Shown here piece by piece: positions 1 through 11,269 of a stretch of DNA of 64,000 bases; position 1 is the first letter of the stretch, and the number at the start of each line of letters is the position of its first letter. The notes below the pieces were generated by a model. It worked only from the letters and a program-made list of their open reading frames with translations. It ran no database searches and was not told where the DNA came from. The DNA comes from Pseudeuparius sepicola (taxonomy: Eukaryota; Arthropoda; Insecta; Coleoptera; Anthribidae). The stretch covers positions 134,227,373 through 134,291,372 of the forward strand of contig OY987299.1 of assembly GCA_963920635.1 (NCBI GenBank). The letters run 5' to 3'. The position numbers and the translations under genes were made by a program.

Positions 1-1183
1 GCATTATTTGTAACAATCTCAACATTATTATTTTTTATTTTCTTTTGTAAACCACCAATGATCTGCCACATTGTTTTTGATTTGTTTCTGGCATTTGAAA
101 TTTTGGCATCAATTTCCCCAACTCTAGCTTTCTTAAGATCCTCTCGATACTTTTTAGTTAGCCATACACTAACCTTTTTGTATTTAGGATCTCGTCGTGC
201 CAAAGTTTGATACAATGAGACTTTCCGTTTCATTTCAAGTAATTCCGGCGCGATAATATGCTCCACAGCTCTGCCGATTCTAATTTTTCTAAATGGGAAG
301 CAAATGTCAATATAATAGAGAATAGTTTTAAGAAAAGTATCAGTAGCATAGTTCGGGCATGTTTGACTATACACCTCCTCCCAGTTTTCTAGATTTAGAA
401 GTGTTTTAAAGTATCCTATGTTGCTTTGTGAAAAATCTCGAGTATAGAGATAACAATCAGCCACATGTTTAATACTTCCGGCAGGTATGGTGATAGACTG
501 ACAATAATGATCTGAGATACTCAAGTCAGCAACTCGAATGTGACATCTGTCACTATCGATATTTGTCAATAAATTGTCTATGCAAGTTTGTGATGTACTA
601 GTCACCCTGGTAGGCACCTTAACAGTATCTCTCACACCGTAGCAAATTAAAAGATCATTTAGTAAACTGAGGTTTACACTATCGGAACAAAAGTCAATGT
701 TGAAATCACCACCAATCAAAATGTATTTGGCTTGTGTGCAGATTTGATTAAGTAAACCATTAAGCAAGACTAAAAAGATATGAAAATCACCAGATGGTGG
801 TCGGTACACTACCAATAAATTAACTTTGATATGACAGATAGATATACAACAGCATTCAAGCACTCCTTCAACACAAAAATCAGATACATCAATGACTTTG
901 TATTGCAGGTCTAAAGTGTCGCGAGCAAAGATTGCAACTCCCCCGTGAATAGACTTCACTCGACAGTAGGAACTACACAATGAAAAGCCTCTTAACTCTA
1001 TACAATTCAGCTGGTCATAGTTAAGCCAGTGTTCAGAGATTAACAGAAAATCAGAAAACTGAAAACTAGTCTCTATGTCGAGAATTTTATTTGAGATGCA
1101 TTGTACATTTTGATGGCAAAAGACAATACTTCTTGACTTAGGCAGACTTAGTCTTTCTTTACTCCTAAAAAAGGAGGAGTTGC
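1..1183 (-). CDS. LINE ORF2 N-terminus: apurinic-like endonuclease domain (partial)
   Basis: An open frame of about 390 codons reads from about 1183 to the window edge without a stop. It has the EEP/AP-endonuclease signature: an NVQCISNK-like start, LISEHWL, an HGGVAIFAR block, VVYRPPSG, the catalytic GGDFNID, a PTRVT..S.TCIDN block and a terminal SDHY. All blocks are in the right order and undamaged. This enzyme nicks the target DNA for target-primed reverse transcription. The linker toward the reverse transcriptase follows, and that domain lies outside the window. No ATG is obvious at the 5' end, so the start is either truncated or read by reinitiation from ORF1. The intact frame suggests a young copy. 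Confidence 0.8.
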
Positions 1184-1330
1184 TTTATTATTAATCATTG
1201 GGTTATCCAAGAATTTTTGACCTTTTTGGAAGTTGAAACGGTCATAAATAACGGTTGATGGCCAAAAAGAAGAATCGTATACTTTGTCTTTGAACTCTGG
1301 CTCAACACCCAATAAGAAACAGTTATTGTC
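1..1330 (-). mobile_element. Non-LTR retrotransposon (LINE) fragment
   Basis: A minus-strand LINE copy that runs off the left edge. It carries the last 60 or so codons of ORF1 (about 1330 down to a TAA at 1148-1150) and the start of ORF2. The two frames overlap by about 35 nt, a layout common in jockey/CR1-like LINEs. ORF1 reads openly with no internal stop and ends in residues GVKKD. At about 1330 the LINE abuts hAT sequence, so it probably inserted, 5'-truncated, into that older element. The clade cannot be assigned without the reverse transcriptase. Confidence 0.8.
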
Positions 1331-1657
1331 CTTAGGCTCGACAAAGACCTTTCTGGGGTAGCAGTGGATATACAGGAATGGTAGCCAAGATTTGTAGTAA
1401 TGTGTAAATATTAGGATAAAGGTTTTTATCGCACATATCTAGGCATTCCAAACTAGATTTCGGGGTAGGCAAGTTCGGCCGCAACTGCGTCTGCCTCTCG
1501 TCAAAAGATGGCGCTAGGCGCTACTATTACTACATATATTCAAACGTAATAATAATTTAACTCTTCACTCCTCGTATTTTTAGGTAATATTTTGCTTATT
1601 TCGGGGGGGGGGGGGTTTGAACCCCCGAAACCCCCCCCCTTGGCTACGCCCGTGCAT
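1331..1657 (-). mobile_element. hAT deletion derivative (short copy)
   Basis: This stretch matches two separate parts of the hAT at 9.9-11 kb: its 10,235-10,350 segment, then directly its 10,827-11,000 segment. It is therefore an internally deleted relative. The right end reads GGCTACGCCCG, the complement of that element's left end CGGGCGTAGCC. A G/C homopolymer tract lies just inside the end. The left part is replaced by the LINE. Confidence 0.75.
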
Positions 1658-1659
1658 GT

Positions 1660-2110
1660 CAGCTAGAGGGGTCGGAAAATTATACTTTGTAGATGGCATG
1701 ATGAACGCTGATAAATAAATTAACGTCCTTCAAAATAATTTGAAACTAAAAATTGAAGAGCTGCGTTTGCAAAATATTGAATGTATCTTCCAACAAGATG
1801 GCGCCTCTTGTCATATGGATAAAAAAGTGAAAGATTGGATGTGAGAAAACAATATTCCACTTTTAAAATGGACGGCTAGTGGTCCAGATCTTCCCCCGAT
1901 TGAAACATTATGGCATATAATGAAGAAGAAGTTGCGATCACAACCCACAAGAACTGTTCCAGAGTTGCGTGCTCGTCTCCAAGAAATTTGAAATAGTTTC
2001 ACTCCAGATGATCGCCAAACATTAGTTAACAGTTGAGACGTATCGAGGCAGTAATAAGTTGAAAAGGCAATGTAACGCAGTGGTAATTTTCTATTTAATT
2101 TTTGTCGATT
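1660..2110 (+). pseudogene. Tc1/mariner transposase remnant
   Basis: The plus strand reads as the C-terminal half of a Tc1-type transposase. It shows GVGKLYFVDGMMN, a FQQDGASCH block holding the second catalytic Asp, a WTASGPDLPPIETLWHIMKK block holding the third acidic residue, and a LRARLQEI tail. Several in-frame stops interrupt it (after MNADK, after VKDWM, after LQEI), so it is dead. It starts directly after the hAT end. No intact terminal inverted repeats were found. Confidence 0.85.
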
Positions 2111-2412
2111 TTCTGTTTATTAACTATAAATATAGTTTAATTATATGCCAAAAGTGAATAAACGTTTCCTATATAATTAGAAAAATGTGTTGATTTTAAT
2201 AAATTTTCTGTTAACCGATAAATTTCTTCAAAAAACATATTTTTATTAGTTTGGGCCAACTTCATTGAGACAGGGCTCGTATAATAATACATAATCAAAA
2301 TTTATTCCCATTATTAGGTATATTTAATGAATCATGTTTATATTTTGATTATCTTTAAAATAAATAAAGCAAGACTAATCTGAGCATAAGGTTCATGCAA
2401 GAAAGTATTTAC

Positions 2413-2572
2413 CTGTATATAAGTGAGTCCAGTTTGGACTGCGAGCATTTTTTTCTCTTCTCTATTTGGATAAGGGTTGTTCCTTCTTCTGACTAGCCAG
2501 TCTTTGAGATATCTCTTGATCTCGGGAGTGAAGAGACGCTTTGGGGGCCTTCGGTCTTCGCCATAAGCTCGC
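2413..2572 (-). CDS. Exon of a TALE-class homeobox gene (Mohawk/CG11617-like)
   Basis: On the minus strand a 160-nt exon is bounded by an AG acceptor (TATATAG, 2573-2579) and a GTAAAT donor (2412 downward). Frame 2 encodes 53 residues including FTPEIKRYLKDWLVRRR, NNPYPNREEKK and a final LTYIQ. Basic N-terminal arm, helix 1, the NPYP of a three-residue loop extension and helix 2 are all visible. The exon stops where homeodomain helix 3 (the WF.N recognition helix) should begin, so that helix lies in the next exon, probably beyond the left edge. The protein would be a nuclear DNA-binding transcription factor. The best remembered match is the insect Mohawk-like group rather than Irx, TGIF or Pbx. 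No other exon of the gene was located. The transposons on either side would be intronic. Confidence 0.75.
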
Positions 2573-3296
2573 CTATATATAAAAAAATATTTTAAGATGC
2601 CTTGAATATCTCGAGATAAACAAAACTCGAAAAATTATGCAAGATTTAACGGAACGTTGAAAGTAAAAGCGCGTTTTAAAATAACAAGAAAAAAAAACAG
2701 TTTTTAGCATTGTCCCCAATATTATTATTGTCAGTAAATTGAGAAACAAATCAGACCACAAAAAAAAAACAAAAGTATAGGTACCTATTAAAAATATGTT
2801 TTATAGAAAAAGGAGAAATGGAGCAATATTTGTACACTTAAAAAAATATAACCACAACGAAAACTACGAAGATTGTTACAATTTTCCTTTTTCTATACAG
2901 AATGTCCCAGTTATAAAGTGCATTTTCGAAATAAATTATGAGATGAAAAATGATGAGAAAATTTGATTCTAAGCAAAAAAGTTCATGCCCATAAAAAATC
3001 TCTTGTCACTTTGCCCCAAAATCACTGAGTTTTAAGCAAGTGAAGCAAATTCAAAGTGGTTCAGTGCTCAGAAAATGTGATACACCTTCGGGCAGGGATT
3101 CAACTCTGCATTTTGAAAACAACACATTTTGGGACCTACATTAAATAAGCACTTTTTTATATAAAAAAAAAAATTAATTGCTAAAAAATTGCCAAAATTT
3201 GGCAATTGATTTTTTGCATGAAAGAGCACAAAATTTCTCATAAACGTAGGTCAAAAATGCATTGTTTCGTAAATAGGACCTTTCCGGACCTATAGA
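2573..3296. other. AT-rich non-coding DNA
   Basis: No gene was seen. A TACAGAATGTCCCAG-type element end starts near 2894, and repeat-like AT-rich sequence follows. Confidence 0.5.
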
Positions 3297-4620
3297 GGGT
3301 GTTCAGATTTGGTCCGGAACATCCGTGTAAAAAATTGTGATGCACTACAATGTTGATATTTTTTTTGTGAGTGGGAAGTGTCCTTATGCACTCGTGGGAC
3401 AGCACTATTCCACGGCCTGCTATGTTTTCTTTTTTCGATGCGATTTTTTGGAAGATGCTAATTAGGGATTTTTTATAGAAAAACTGGCAACGTAGCTTTA
3501 TTCAGCACCCCCTGAAAGCGCAATGTCCCAAGTTTTTATAATTTACATCGCCCACTAACATTTCTACAGGGTCTTACAGCTGGAAAAATTGTTTAATTAA
3601 AGGCCAGGATCAGTTTGGTACATTCTTAACATCAGGATACTTAAAAATATATTTATTCATAGAAAGAAAACCTAAAAACCGTTTTGGACACAAAAACAAA
3701 ACTGACAAATGTTTATAATAATATTTATTATAATACTTGAAAAGGAATTTAGCAACTTTTCACAAAAATGAAACTTTCAAAAAAACAGAAAACCAAATCT
3801 GAAAGTAAAAACTGAATATTGTTTAACTTTATTGTTGTTTATTGTGGGTAAAAAGACTTATGAAGTGTATAAGAAATAAGAAGTACCTACTTTATATACT
3901 GATCTGAGTATATTATTATTCATGCTAGAAAATATTTTTTCCTTTGACGAAACAAGATATAAACAATTAAAAAATATGCATGTTAATAAAAACTAGCCAA
4001 CAAAATTTAAAAGAATAAAAAAAATCATGTTTTTAAAAATCATTGATTTTTGATTTTTTAAAAATCATGATTTTTATCAACCCTGCTTTGGAAATATTTG
4101 AAAAAAGGTTAAATTTAATCGGAGCATCCTAAAAATGTCCCACTAATAAAGAAAACGGAAAACGAACACTATCCTACCTTTTTAAAATAATACTTAAATA
4201 TGGCTGGCATATTCTTGACAGATCACAGAAAATATGCCACGTTTAAGTATTATTTGAAAATGATAGGATGGTGTTATTTTTTATATTTTCTTTATATTAG
4301 TAGTTTCAAATATATTTCCAAAGCATTCCTGATTTTTAATTGAAAATAAAAAAAATAAAATTTTCCAACTTTATAATGTCCCTGTAGAAATGTTAATCGG
4401 AGATGTAAATTAATAAAACTTGGAACATTGGTTTCAGGGGGTGCTGAATATAAAGCTACGTAGGCAGATTTTCGCTAAAAATATTCCTAATAGCATTTTC
4501 CAAAAATCGCATAAAAAACATAGCAAGCTGTCATCATATGATGATGTGTCCTACGAGTGCACATTATATAAAGTCACTTCCTACATACAAAAAAACATCA
4601 AAATCGTAATTTTCTAAGGA
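3297..4620. mobile_element. Foldback (inverted-repeat) element A
   Basis: Left and right arms are diverged inverted copies. For example the sequence around CTTTATTCAGCACCCCCTGA (about 3497) is complemented near 4430-4460, and the block around CTGCTATGTTTT is complemented near 4515-4530. A second, tighter inverted repeat sits inside (about 4165-4275). The left end GGGTGTTCAGATTTG recurs alone at 9501, so the family has more than one copy. No transposase was recognised. Confidence 0.7.
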
Positions 4621-6801
4621 TTATTTCAAAAAGCTAGTTCATTTAAAAAACTGGGCTACGCTTGTATAGTGTTCATAAAAAGGCAGAAATAGTGTGGTTG
4701 ATGAGAGTAGTATGACTAATATTATAGGAAGTTAACAATAATTATCTTTGGAAAAATGAAGTCCTTTATTTTCCGATTTATATGTGACAATTTAGGTATA
4801 TTACACTATTTCCTTATTTATAGGAAATTATAAAGACTTGCCTTCAGCAATATTCACAGTTGTTAATAATTTTTACAAGATGCCAATGTCAATGCATGTA
4901 AACAAAAAAATAATTGGTTGCTTCTCCAGTAAATCCTCTTTTTTAGGCACTAATATACATTGTGTATAGGTCAAAATAATGGGTTGACAGGAATTTTTGC
5001 CTCGTTATTTTTCTCGGTAAATTTACCAAAACGTATTTCTATGTATAACCATTGAGGAAAGGAATAAATTATTCCTTTACTCAATGGTATAACAAAGAAA
5101 TCCGTGCCGTTCATGCTAATTTCAATCGAACATTATCTCTTTGGCGTTGGCGTCTAAATAAAAACGGGATAAGGAACACCCTGTATACATCGAAAATGCA
5201 CATATATTTATATTTAACTGGGACCCCCCGTAGGTACACAAAAAAACAACCTTTTTTTGTTAGTGTAGCGATTCCAGCGTTCACAAAAAAAAATCAGGAA
5301 AAATCTCCAAAACCTTCCAAACCTGCTGTAGCGCTTGTTCCTCACTGGCCGCCTGGACCTCATCTCTTCTATCCTCGCGTCCATATTTTTTCTGATTAAA
5401 ATACACAAGTGTCATGTTATCCGTGTGGAAAAAGTCCGCGTAAAAATAGATCTCATGTTGGATAACATTCAAAAACAAGATGTCCGCTGCCATGTTTGCC
5501 CGACATGTATTTCTGATTTTCTGGCTTTATGGGACTTTTTTTCGGGAATTTTCTTACGGCACCCTCACGTAAAGCGCCCTTAATATTTCCGATGCCGTTT
5601 TTATATTAAATTATACACTTGTATTGCTGTTAAACGTCGAAAACAAGTAAAGGATAAAACATAATTTTACGTAAGTAGGTGCCTATACCAACGCAGAAAT
5701 GACGAACAAATAATTATTACAACTTTGGGAGAACTTAAAAACTTACCTTAAAGAGACGTTGTATAGACTGGTCCAAAATTAGAAAACTAGAAAAGGGACG
5801 GAGGTGGTAAACACTGCAAAGTTTGCGTGAAACTGGACTTACACAATTCGGGGACAACTAAATGCTACGGGTTTTATTTTGAGATCATTTAGTCTCCCGC
5901 ATCGGTAGAGACAGTAATAATCACGAAGTAAATGATGTATTAAGTGAGATGGGTAGTTAACACTTTGAGTGTCAACTAAATCTCTAATAATATGTGGCGA
6001 AGTCGATTTTTGATATTATTTGTTTAAGCAAAAAAAAAGAATCCGAAGGATTATTATTATTTATAGTGTACCATTTTTTAGATTAAACTACAAGATGAGC
6101 GTTCATCTGTTTATTTTCCGTAAAAATACTGTTATAGACATATAATCTCATTCAATAGGTACCTAAAAAGAATTGTATCTTAGTGTCCACATTTTGTTGG
6201 AAGTATTTTCGGATTTTTCAAAATTCTACTACTTAAAAATTCATCACCAATTTTTTGTCAAAAAAATTAAATCGCTAATAGAAATTCCTCTGTGTGCAAA
6301 TATGAAATGGGGAAGAAAACAAATAATCCAAATATGTAGAAATATAATAATGTTTCATTTTGATACTTCATGTACCTATTAGCTATACCTAATATACCTA
6401 TAAATAATTAATTTTAGGTATATTATATACCTACATACGTAATACCAAAGACAATCCCATCCAGATTATAAAGGTTTAATCCCATCTTTTATTTGGTCTC
6501 TTTCCTTTTGTTGAAATATTTAATTTTGAAATTTTATAGTAAATCTAAATTTATTTAACTTAAATTTGTGGATGCGTCCTGAACAACAAAAAATTGTTGT
6601 TTTAACAATAGGAAGAATAATTAAAATTCATCTTTAAAGATGTGTTGCCTAGCATCCTTTTATTCAAGTAAATTAGACTGGAATTTTGAGAATTATTATA
6701 CCTGCTATATAGGATATGAATGTAATATATATCACACGCCCAGGGAAAAGAAAAGAGTTAGAATTCGCCGCCATTTTAACCCTATATTGGCAGTTTGTAT
6801 A
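4621..6801. other. AT-rich non-coding DNA with isolated repeat ends
   Basis: No convincing gene was seen. Short open frames between 5,050 and 5,600 overlap on both strands and look like chance. An ACACCCTGTATAC end at 5176-5188 marks the edge of another repeat. A CCGCCATTTTAACCC motif at 6768 resembles sequence inside the THAP elements at 20.8 and 48.6 kb. Confidence 0.5.
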
Positions 6802-7953
6802 TACAGGGTGATTCAGTTCCGGTGCTCAACATGGGGATCTCGGAAACCGTAACAGATAGGAAGTCGGTCAAATGGAGGCAAACTTGCGCCTTTGGGCGCC
6901 TAACAATATGCCGTTGAGAAAGTTAAAATATTCCGAAAAACCGAATTTTTGAAATGTAGATTTTATTTTTTCTGGCGCCATTTGCAATAGCATTGAAAAA
7001 TAAATTATACTTTTTCTGGACTACGTCATAGTATTTTTAGATTTTCGGGGCGACGTTTCGTTTTTTTAGATAGAGGGATCATCTTCATTTTTTAAATACG
7101 GACCGGGATTTTTTATTGCATATTTTTTCTCGTTTTAGCTGCTAAAATGCACATTCACTAAGAAAAGAATTAATACGGTTATGGACTATGCATTTTTCTC
7201 TATTTTTTTTTCAAAGCTATTCCAATTATACCAGGTGATCATTATTTTAATACCTACTGGATTAATTATACTCCAATTTGGTCATATTTTGAAATTCTTT
7301 TTTTACTTTAGGTAAATAACAACAATAATAATTATTATTACTAACAATAGTGTGATACATTTTACCTAAAGTATAAAAAAGAATTTCAAAATATGACAAA
7401 CATATAGTTTAATTAATCCAGTAGGTATAAAAAAAGATTACTTGTTATAATTGGAATAGCTTTGAAAAAAAAGAGAGAAAAATGCATAGTCCAGGACCGC
7501 ATTAATTTCGTAGTAAATGAGCATTTTGGCGGCCAAAACGAGAAAAAATATGTATGTGTTACATCGCTGTACTCAGGACAACGATTTATTTCGAAATATG
7601 GAATAAAAAATCCAGGTCCGTATTTAAAAAATGAAGATGATCCCTCTATCCCAAAAACGAAACGTCGCCCCGAAAATCTAAAAATACCACGACGCAGTCC
7701 AGAAAAAGTTGCAATGAAAAAGTATAATTTCTTTTCCAATATTATCGCAAATGGCGTCAGAAAAAATAAAATCTAATTTTCAAAAATTCGGGTTTTCTTA
7801 AATATCTCGGCAACCCATGAAAATATTTTAACTTTCTCAACGGCATATTGTTAGGCGCCCAAAGGCGCAAGTTTATCTCCATTTGACCGACTTCGTATCT
7901 GTTACGGTTTCCGAGATCCCCATGTTGAGCACCGGAACTGAATCACCCCGTAT
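6802..7953. mobile_element. Foldback element B (about 1.15 kb)
   Basis: It begins ACAGGGTGATTCAGTTCCGG and ends with the complement, CCGGAACTGAATCACCCCGT. The arms stay complementary almost to the centre near 7,340, with shared blocks such as GGCGCCTAACAATATGCCG. The whole unit could fold into one long hairpin. The open frames on both strands are mirror images of each other and are not genes. Confidence 0.85.
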
Positions 7954-8079
7954 TATATGGTGGATAGTGCTCCATCCATAGGGAATCACCGAGGGGAATC
8001 ACTAATTACCAAAATATATTAGAATGAAATGACGGAACATTCATTAAAATTAATAGAGAAATAAAAGTTACCATAGCTA

Positions 8080-9369
8080 TACAGGGAGTCCCGAAATTAG
8101 CCTGCCATAATTTACCAGCGTATTCTACGACCTAAAGAAATGAAAAAAGTTCCTATAGACATGGCCTCAAAAATGCCCCTAATGGGGCTATAGCCCCCGA
8201 AAGCGGCAGTTTCACAAACGGTTTTTTCTAAATATTTCCAGAACTATCAAAGATAAAATTCTGAAATTTGGTATGTGATGTACCTGTGAGATTTGACATT
8301 TGCCGAGTCAGAGATAGTTAGACATTATTAATCATAGGCGTCCTAAATGGGGGGGTTAAGGGTTTAAAAATGCCCTAAATTTCAGGGTATTCTACGAAAA
8401 AATGGTGCTCTTGTTGAACTTTGATAGCGTGCACCGTTTTCGAGTAAAATCGTATTGATTTTTTTTTTGCAGAGGGCCATGAAAATGCGTATTAGAAATT
8501 AACCTGCGATATTTTACCAGCGTGTTCTGCGACCCAAAAAAATGAAAACATGTCCTCAAAAATGCCCCGCAAGATAAAATTCTGAAATTTGGTATGTGAC
8601 ATACCTGGGAGAATAAATCATGAAAAACCCGCACAAAAATGTTTTGGGATATTTTTAACCCCTTGGGACGCCTATGATGAAGAATGTCAAACTATCTCTA
8701 TCTCGGTAAACGTCAAATCTCACAGGTATATCACACACCAAATTTCATAATTTTATCTTTGTTCGTTCTGGAAATATTTAGAAAAAACCGTTTGCTAAAG
8801 TGTCCATTTCGGGGGCTATAGCCCCCTTAGGGGATTTTTTTTGAGCCCATATTTATAGGACCTTTTTTCATTTTTTTGTACCAAAAAAGGTGGTGGTAAA
8901 TTATGGCAGGGTAATTTCTAATAGGCATTTTCATGGCACTACAAAAAAATTTTAAAACGAGTTTACTCGAAAATGATGCATGCTATCGAAGTTCAACAAG
9001 AGCACCTTTTCTTCGTAGAATACCTTTCATAATTTCGCAAGAAATCTGGAAAAAAGTATACAAAAAAAATTTGGGGTAATTTTAACTCCTGAACCCCCCA
9101 TTTGGGACGCCTATGATTAAGAATGTCTAACTACCGCTACCTCCGTACATGTCAAATCTCACAGGTACATCACATACCAAATTTCAGAATTTTATCTTTG
9201 TTCGTTCTGGAAATATTTATAGAAACCCGTTTGTGAAACTGCCCCTTTCGGGGGCTATAGCCCCATTAGGGGGCATTTTTGAGGCCATGTTTATAGGAAC
9301 TTTTTTAATTTTTTAGGGCGTAGAACACGCTGGTAAATTATGGCAGGCTAATTTCGGGACACCCTGTAT
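8080..9369. mobile_element. Foldback element C with repeated arms (about 1.29 kb)
   Basis: It begins ACAGGGAGTCCCGAAATTAG and ends CTAATTTCGGGACACCCTGT. Arm sequence is also repeated internally: a direct copy near 8,500-8,610 and inverted copies near 8,700-8,930 and 9,115-9,366. This is a nested foldback. No coding sequence was recognised. Confidence 0.85.
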
Positions 9370-9897
9370 AGGTATATTTATTTATCACGATGAAATTTAA
9401 TTATATTTATCTATATATTTTTCTTGGACAACTTCTATACAGGATTTTTTTCGCTATTATATACCAGGTTCAGTGTAAAAAAATGCTATGTAGTAAATAT
9501 ACGGGGTGTTCAGATTTGATCCGGAACATGCCTGTAAAATTATTGTGATGAGCTGCACGATTTTCATGATTTTTTTTGTGTGTAGGAAGCGTACAACTTG
9601 CTTCAACTTGAAAATCAAATCTATAAAGAGCTTCCGAAACTCGCTTATTATTTATTTTGTCGAGGTTTTGTATCGACCTACTTTTTGTTCCCCTTTACAC
9701 CTTTCCCCTATTTCAGTCAATAACGCTTTCGCTTTATTGTTCCACCAACGGTAACGGTAAACGCCGTCGCTGTCCTGTGGCGCCTGTAGCTGTCAGCACG
9801 GCACATAAAAGCAGTGACTATAGAAAGGTTTAGTCACTGATAAAACCCAGAGAAGATATCTGCTAAAATTTGTACCTGTACCGCGGTCACGGGCGTA
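9370..9897. other. Non-coding DNA with a fragment of foldback family A
   Basis: Position 9501 onward (GGTGTTCAGATTTGATCCGG) matches the left end of element A at 3298. No partner arm was found. Nothing else was recognised. Confidence 0.5.
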
Positions 9898-10077
9898 GCC
9901 AGGATTTAGTTTTGGGGGGGGGGTTAGTTTGAGAAGTAAATAAAACAACAAAAATATACTTACATGAAATTTAATAACTATATATTCATCCGAAAAACTA
10001 CGACATATTTATGAAGTTCTTAACTTTAAATGAAATGGATAAATTAATTTCGTTCCTCTGCGCTAAATCTAAAACCA

Positions 10078-10368
10078 TTAAAGAAGAAATCTTCGGCTTT
10101 TTCTTTTAAATATATCCACTACTTCATCTCCATGAATTTCTGTTCCATAGTGAATGTTCATTAGAGCCAAACCATTAAGTCTGTTTTCACTTGTAGTGTT
10201 TCGTAAATAGTTTTTCGGTCTCCTTAGGCTCGAGAAAGACCTTTCTGGGGTAGCAGTGGATACAGGAATGGTAGCCAAGATTTGTAGTAATGTGTAAATA
10301 TTAGGATAAAGGTTTTTATCGCACATATCTAGGCATTCCAAACTAGATTTCGGGGTAGGCAGTCTTCT
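10078..10368 (-). pseudogene. hAT transposase C-terminal dimerisation domain
   Basis: Minus-strand frame with the hAT C-terminal signature: LLQILATIPVSTATPERSFS, then LRRPKNYLRN, then ENRLNGLALMNIH. This domain mediates transposase dimerisation and is the best-conserved part of the family. The catalytic core upstream is missing, so the protein cannot transpose. Confidence 0.85.
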
Positions 10369-10585
10369 TATCAGCATGCAAGGTAGCTGAAGCTTTGATA
10401 GCTAAATCCAAATTTGTTTCTTTATTAGAAACCCCTTGACCTTGACTACACCATTTTTTCCAGTAGTCCATACCTTTAAGTTTATCACCCTTCCTTTTTT
10501 CCCCCTCCATTTTTCGACAGTAATAATGATTCACGTATCTATCCTTAACAAGGTCATCGAATAACAGCGCACTAAAATTACTCAC
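10343..10585 (-). pseudogene. hAT transposase N-terminal-side fragment
   Basis: An open frame starting MSNFSALLFDDLV and containing YYCRKMEGEKRKGDK. It overlaps the dimerisation-domain fragment in another frame. By position and strand it is probably the 5' part of the same transposase, brought next to the 3' part by an internal deletion. Its own domain was not recognised. Confidence 0.5.
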
Positions 10586-11019
10586 TTACACGGTACACTT
10601 AATTCTCTTCACTATTCGTTCACCACTTTTCACTTTTATTCGCTCCGAGTTCGCATGGAACAATACTGCCGTAAGCGCGGTCACGCGCCGCGGCGCCGCT
10701 TATATAACAGCCCAGTAGCCGTCCAGAAACTTCCACGAACTTCCACAAAGTTCCGCTCATTTCGACCGAGGGGCGTGCCGAATAATCGAGAGACAACGCA
10801 AAGTGTCCCTACAATACAAAATAGTTCGGCTGCAACTGCGTCTGCCTCTCGTCAAAAGATGGCGCTAGGCGCTACTATTACTACATATATTCAAACGTAA
10901 TAATAATTTAACTCTTCACTCCTCGTATCTTTTCGGTATAATATTAGGTAATATTTTGCTTATTTCGGGGGGGGGGTTTGAACCCCCGAACCCCCCCCCC
11001 CCCTTGACCCGTGACCGCG

Positions 11020-11269
11020 CTGTCCGCGCTGGATTTTCTGTCCCGCATAGGCAAAGCCTGTGATAATAGAAAGCCTGTGGGTAAACGATAGCGCATGCTT
11101 CTTACGTTTCGCGGCACCAGCGGCAGTCTCGCTCTCGCATTTCACGTCGCGTCACCGTCGTGGAAACGCGTACGAACCGCGTGGCGCGGCGCAGAGACCG
11201 CGTGGTTGACGCAACCCCTAACCGGATTGCGAATCCTTGGAAAAATGCCGGCGAAATCTTAGACCGGAA
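11020..11269 (+). promoter_or_regulatory. CpG-rich promoter/5'UTR region of the transporter
   Basis: GC- and CpG-rich DNA directly upstream of the first coding exon, unlike the AT-rich surroundings. This suggests the promoter and 5'UTR. No TATA box was obvious. Confidence 0.4.
11244..11261 (+). promoter_or_regulatory. Short upstream ORF
   Basis: ATG at 11244 encodes MPAKS and stops at 11259-11261, nine bases before the main ATG at 11270. If it is in the mature leader it could dampen translation or force reinitiation. Whether it is transcribed is unknown. Confidence 0.4.

Larger units (their letters stand above)
9898..11011 (-). mobile_element. hAT-family transposon, internally deleted
   Basis: The left end is CGGGCGTAGCCAGG, like many hAT ends. 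The right end (CTTGACCCG) is degraded relative to CTTGGCTACGCCCG in the short copy at 1.64 kb. G/C homopolymers lie near both ends. Coding remnants of both ends of a transposase are present on the minus strand. Immediately outside, CGCGGTCA and TGACCGCG form an inverted rather than direct pair, so no ordinary 8-bp target duplication can be claimed. It lies just upstream of the transporter promoter. Confidence 0.75.

Noticed and set aside
5052..5583. Overlapping 80-115-codon frames on both strands
   Set aside because: Mutually overlapping, no conserved motif, adjacent to a repeat end.
7413..7776. Open frames of about 100 codons on both strands
   Set aside because: They lie in mirror-image arms of foldback B and are reflections of repeat sequence.
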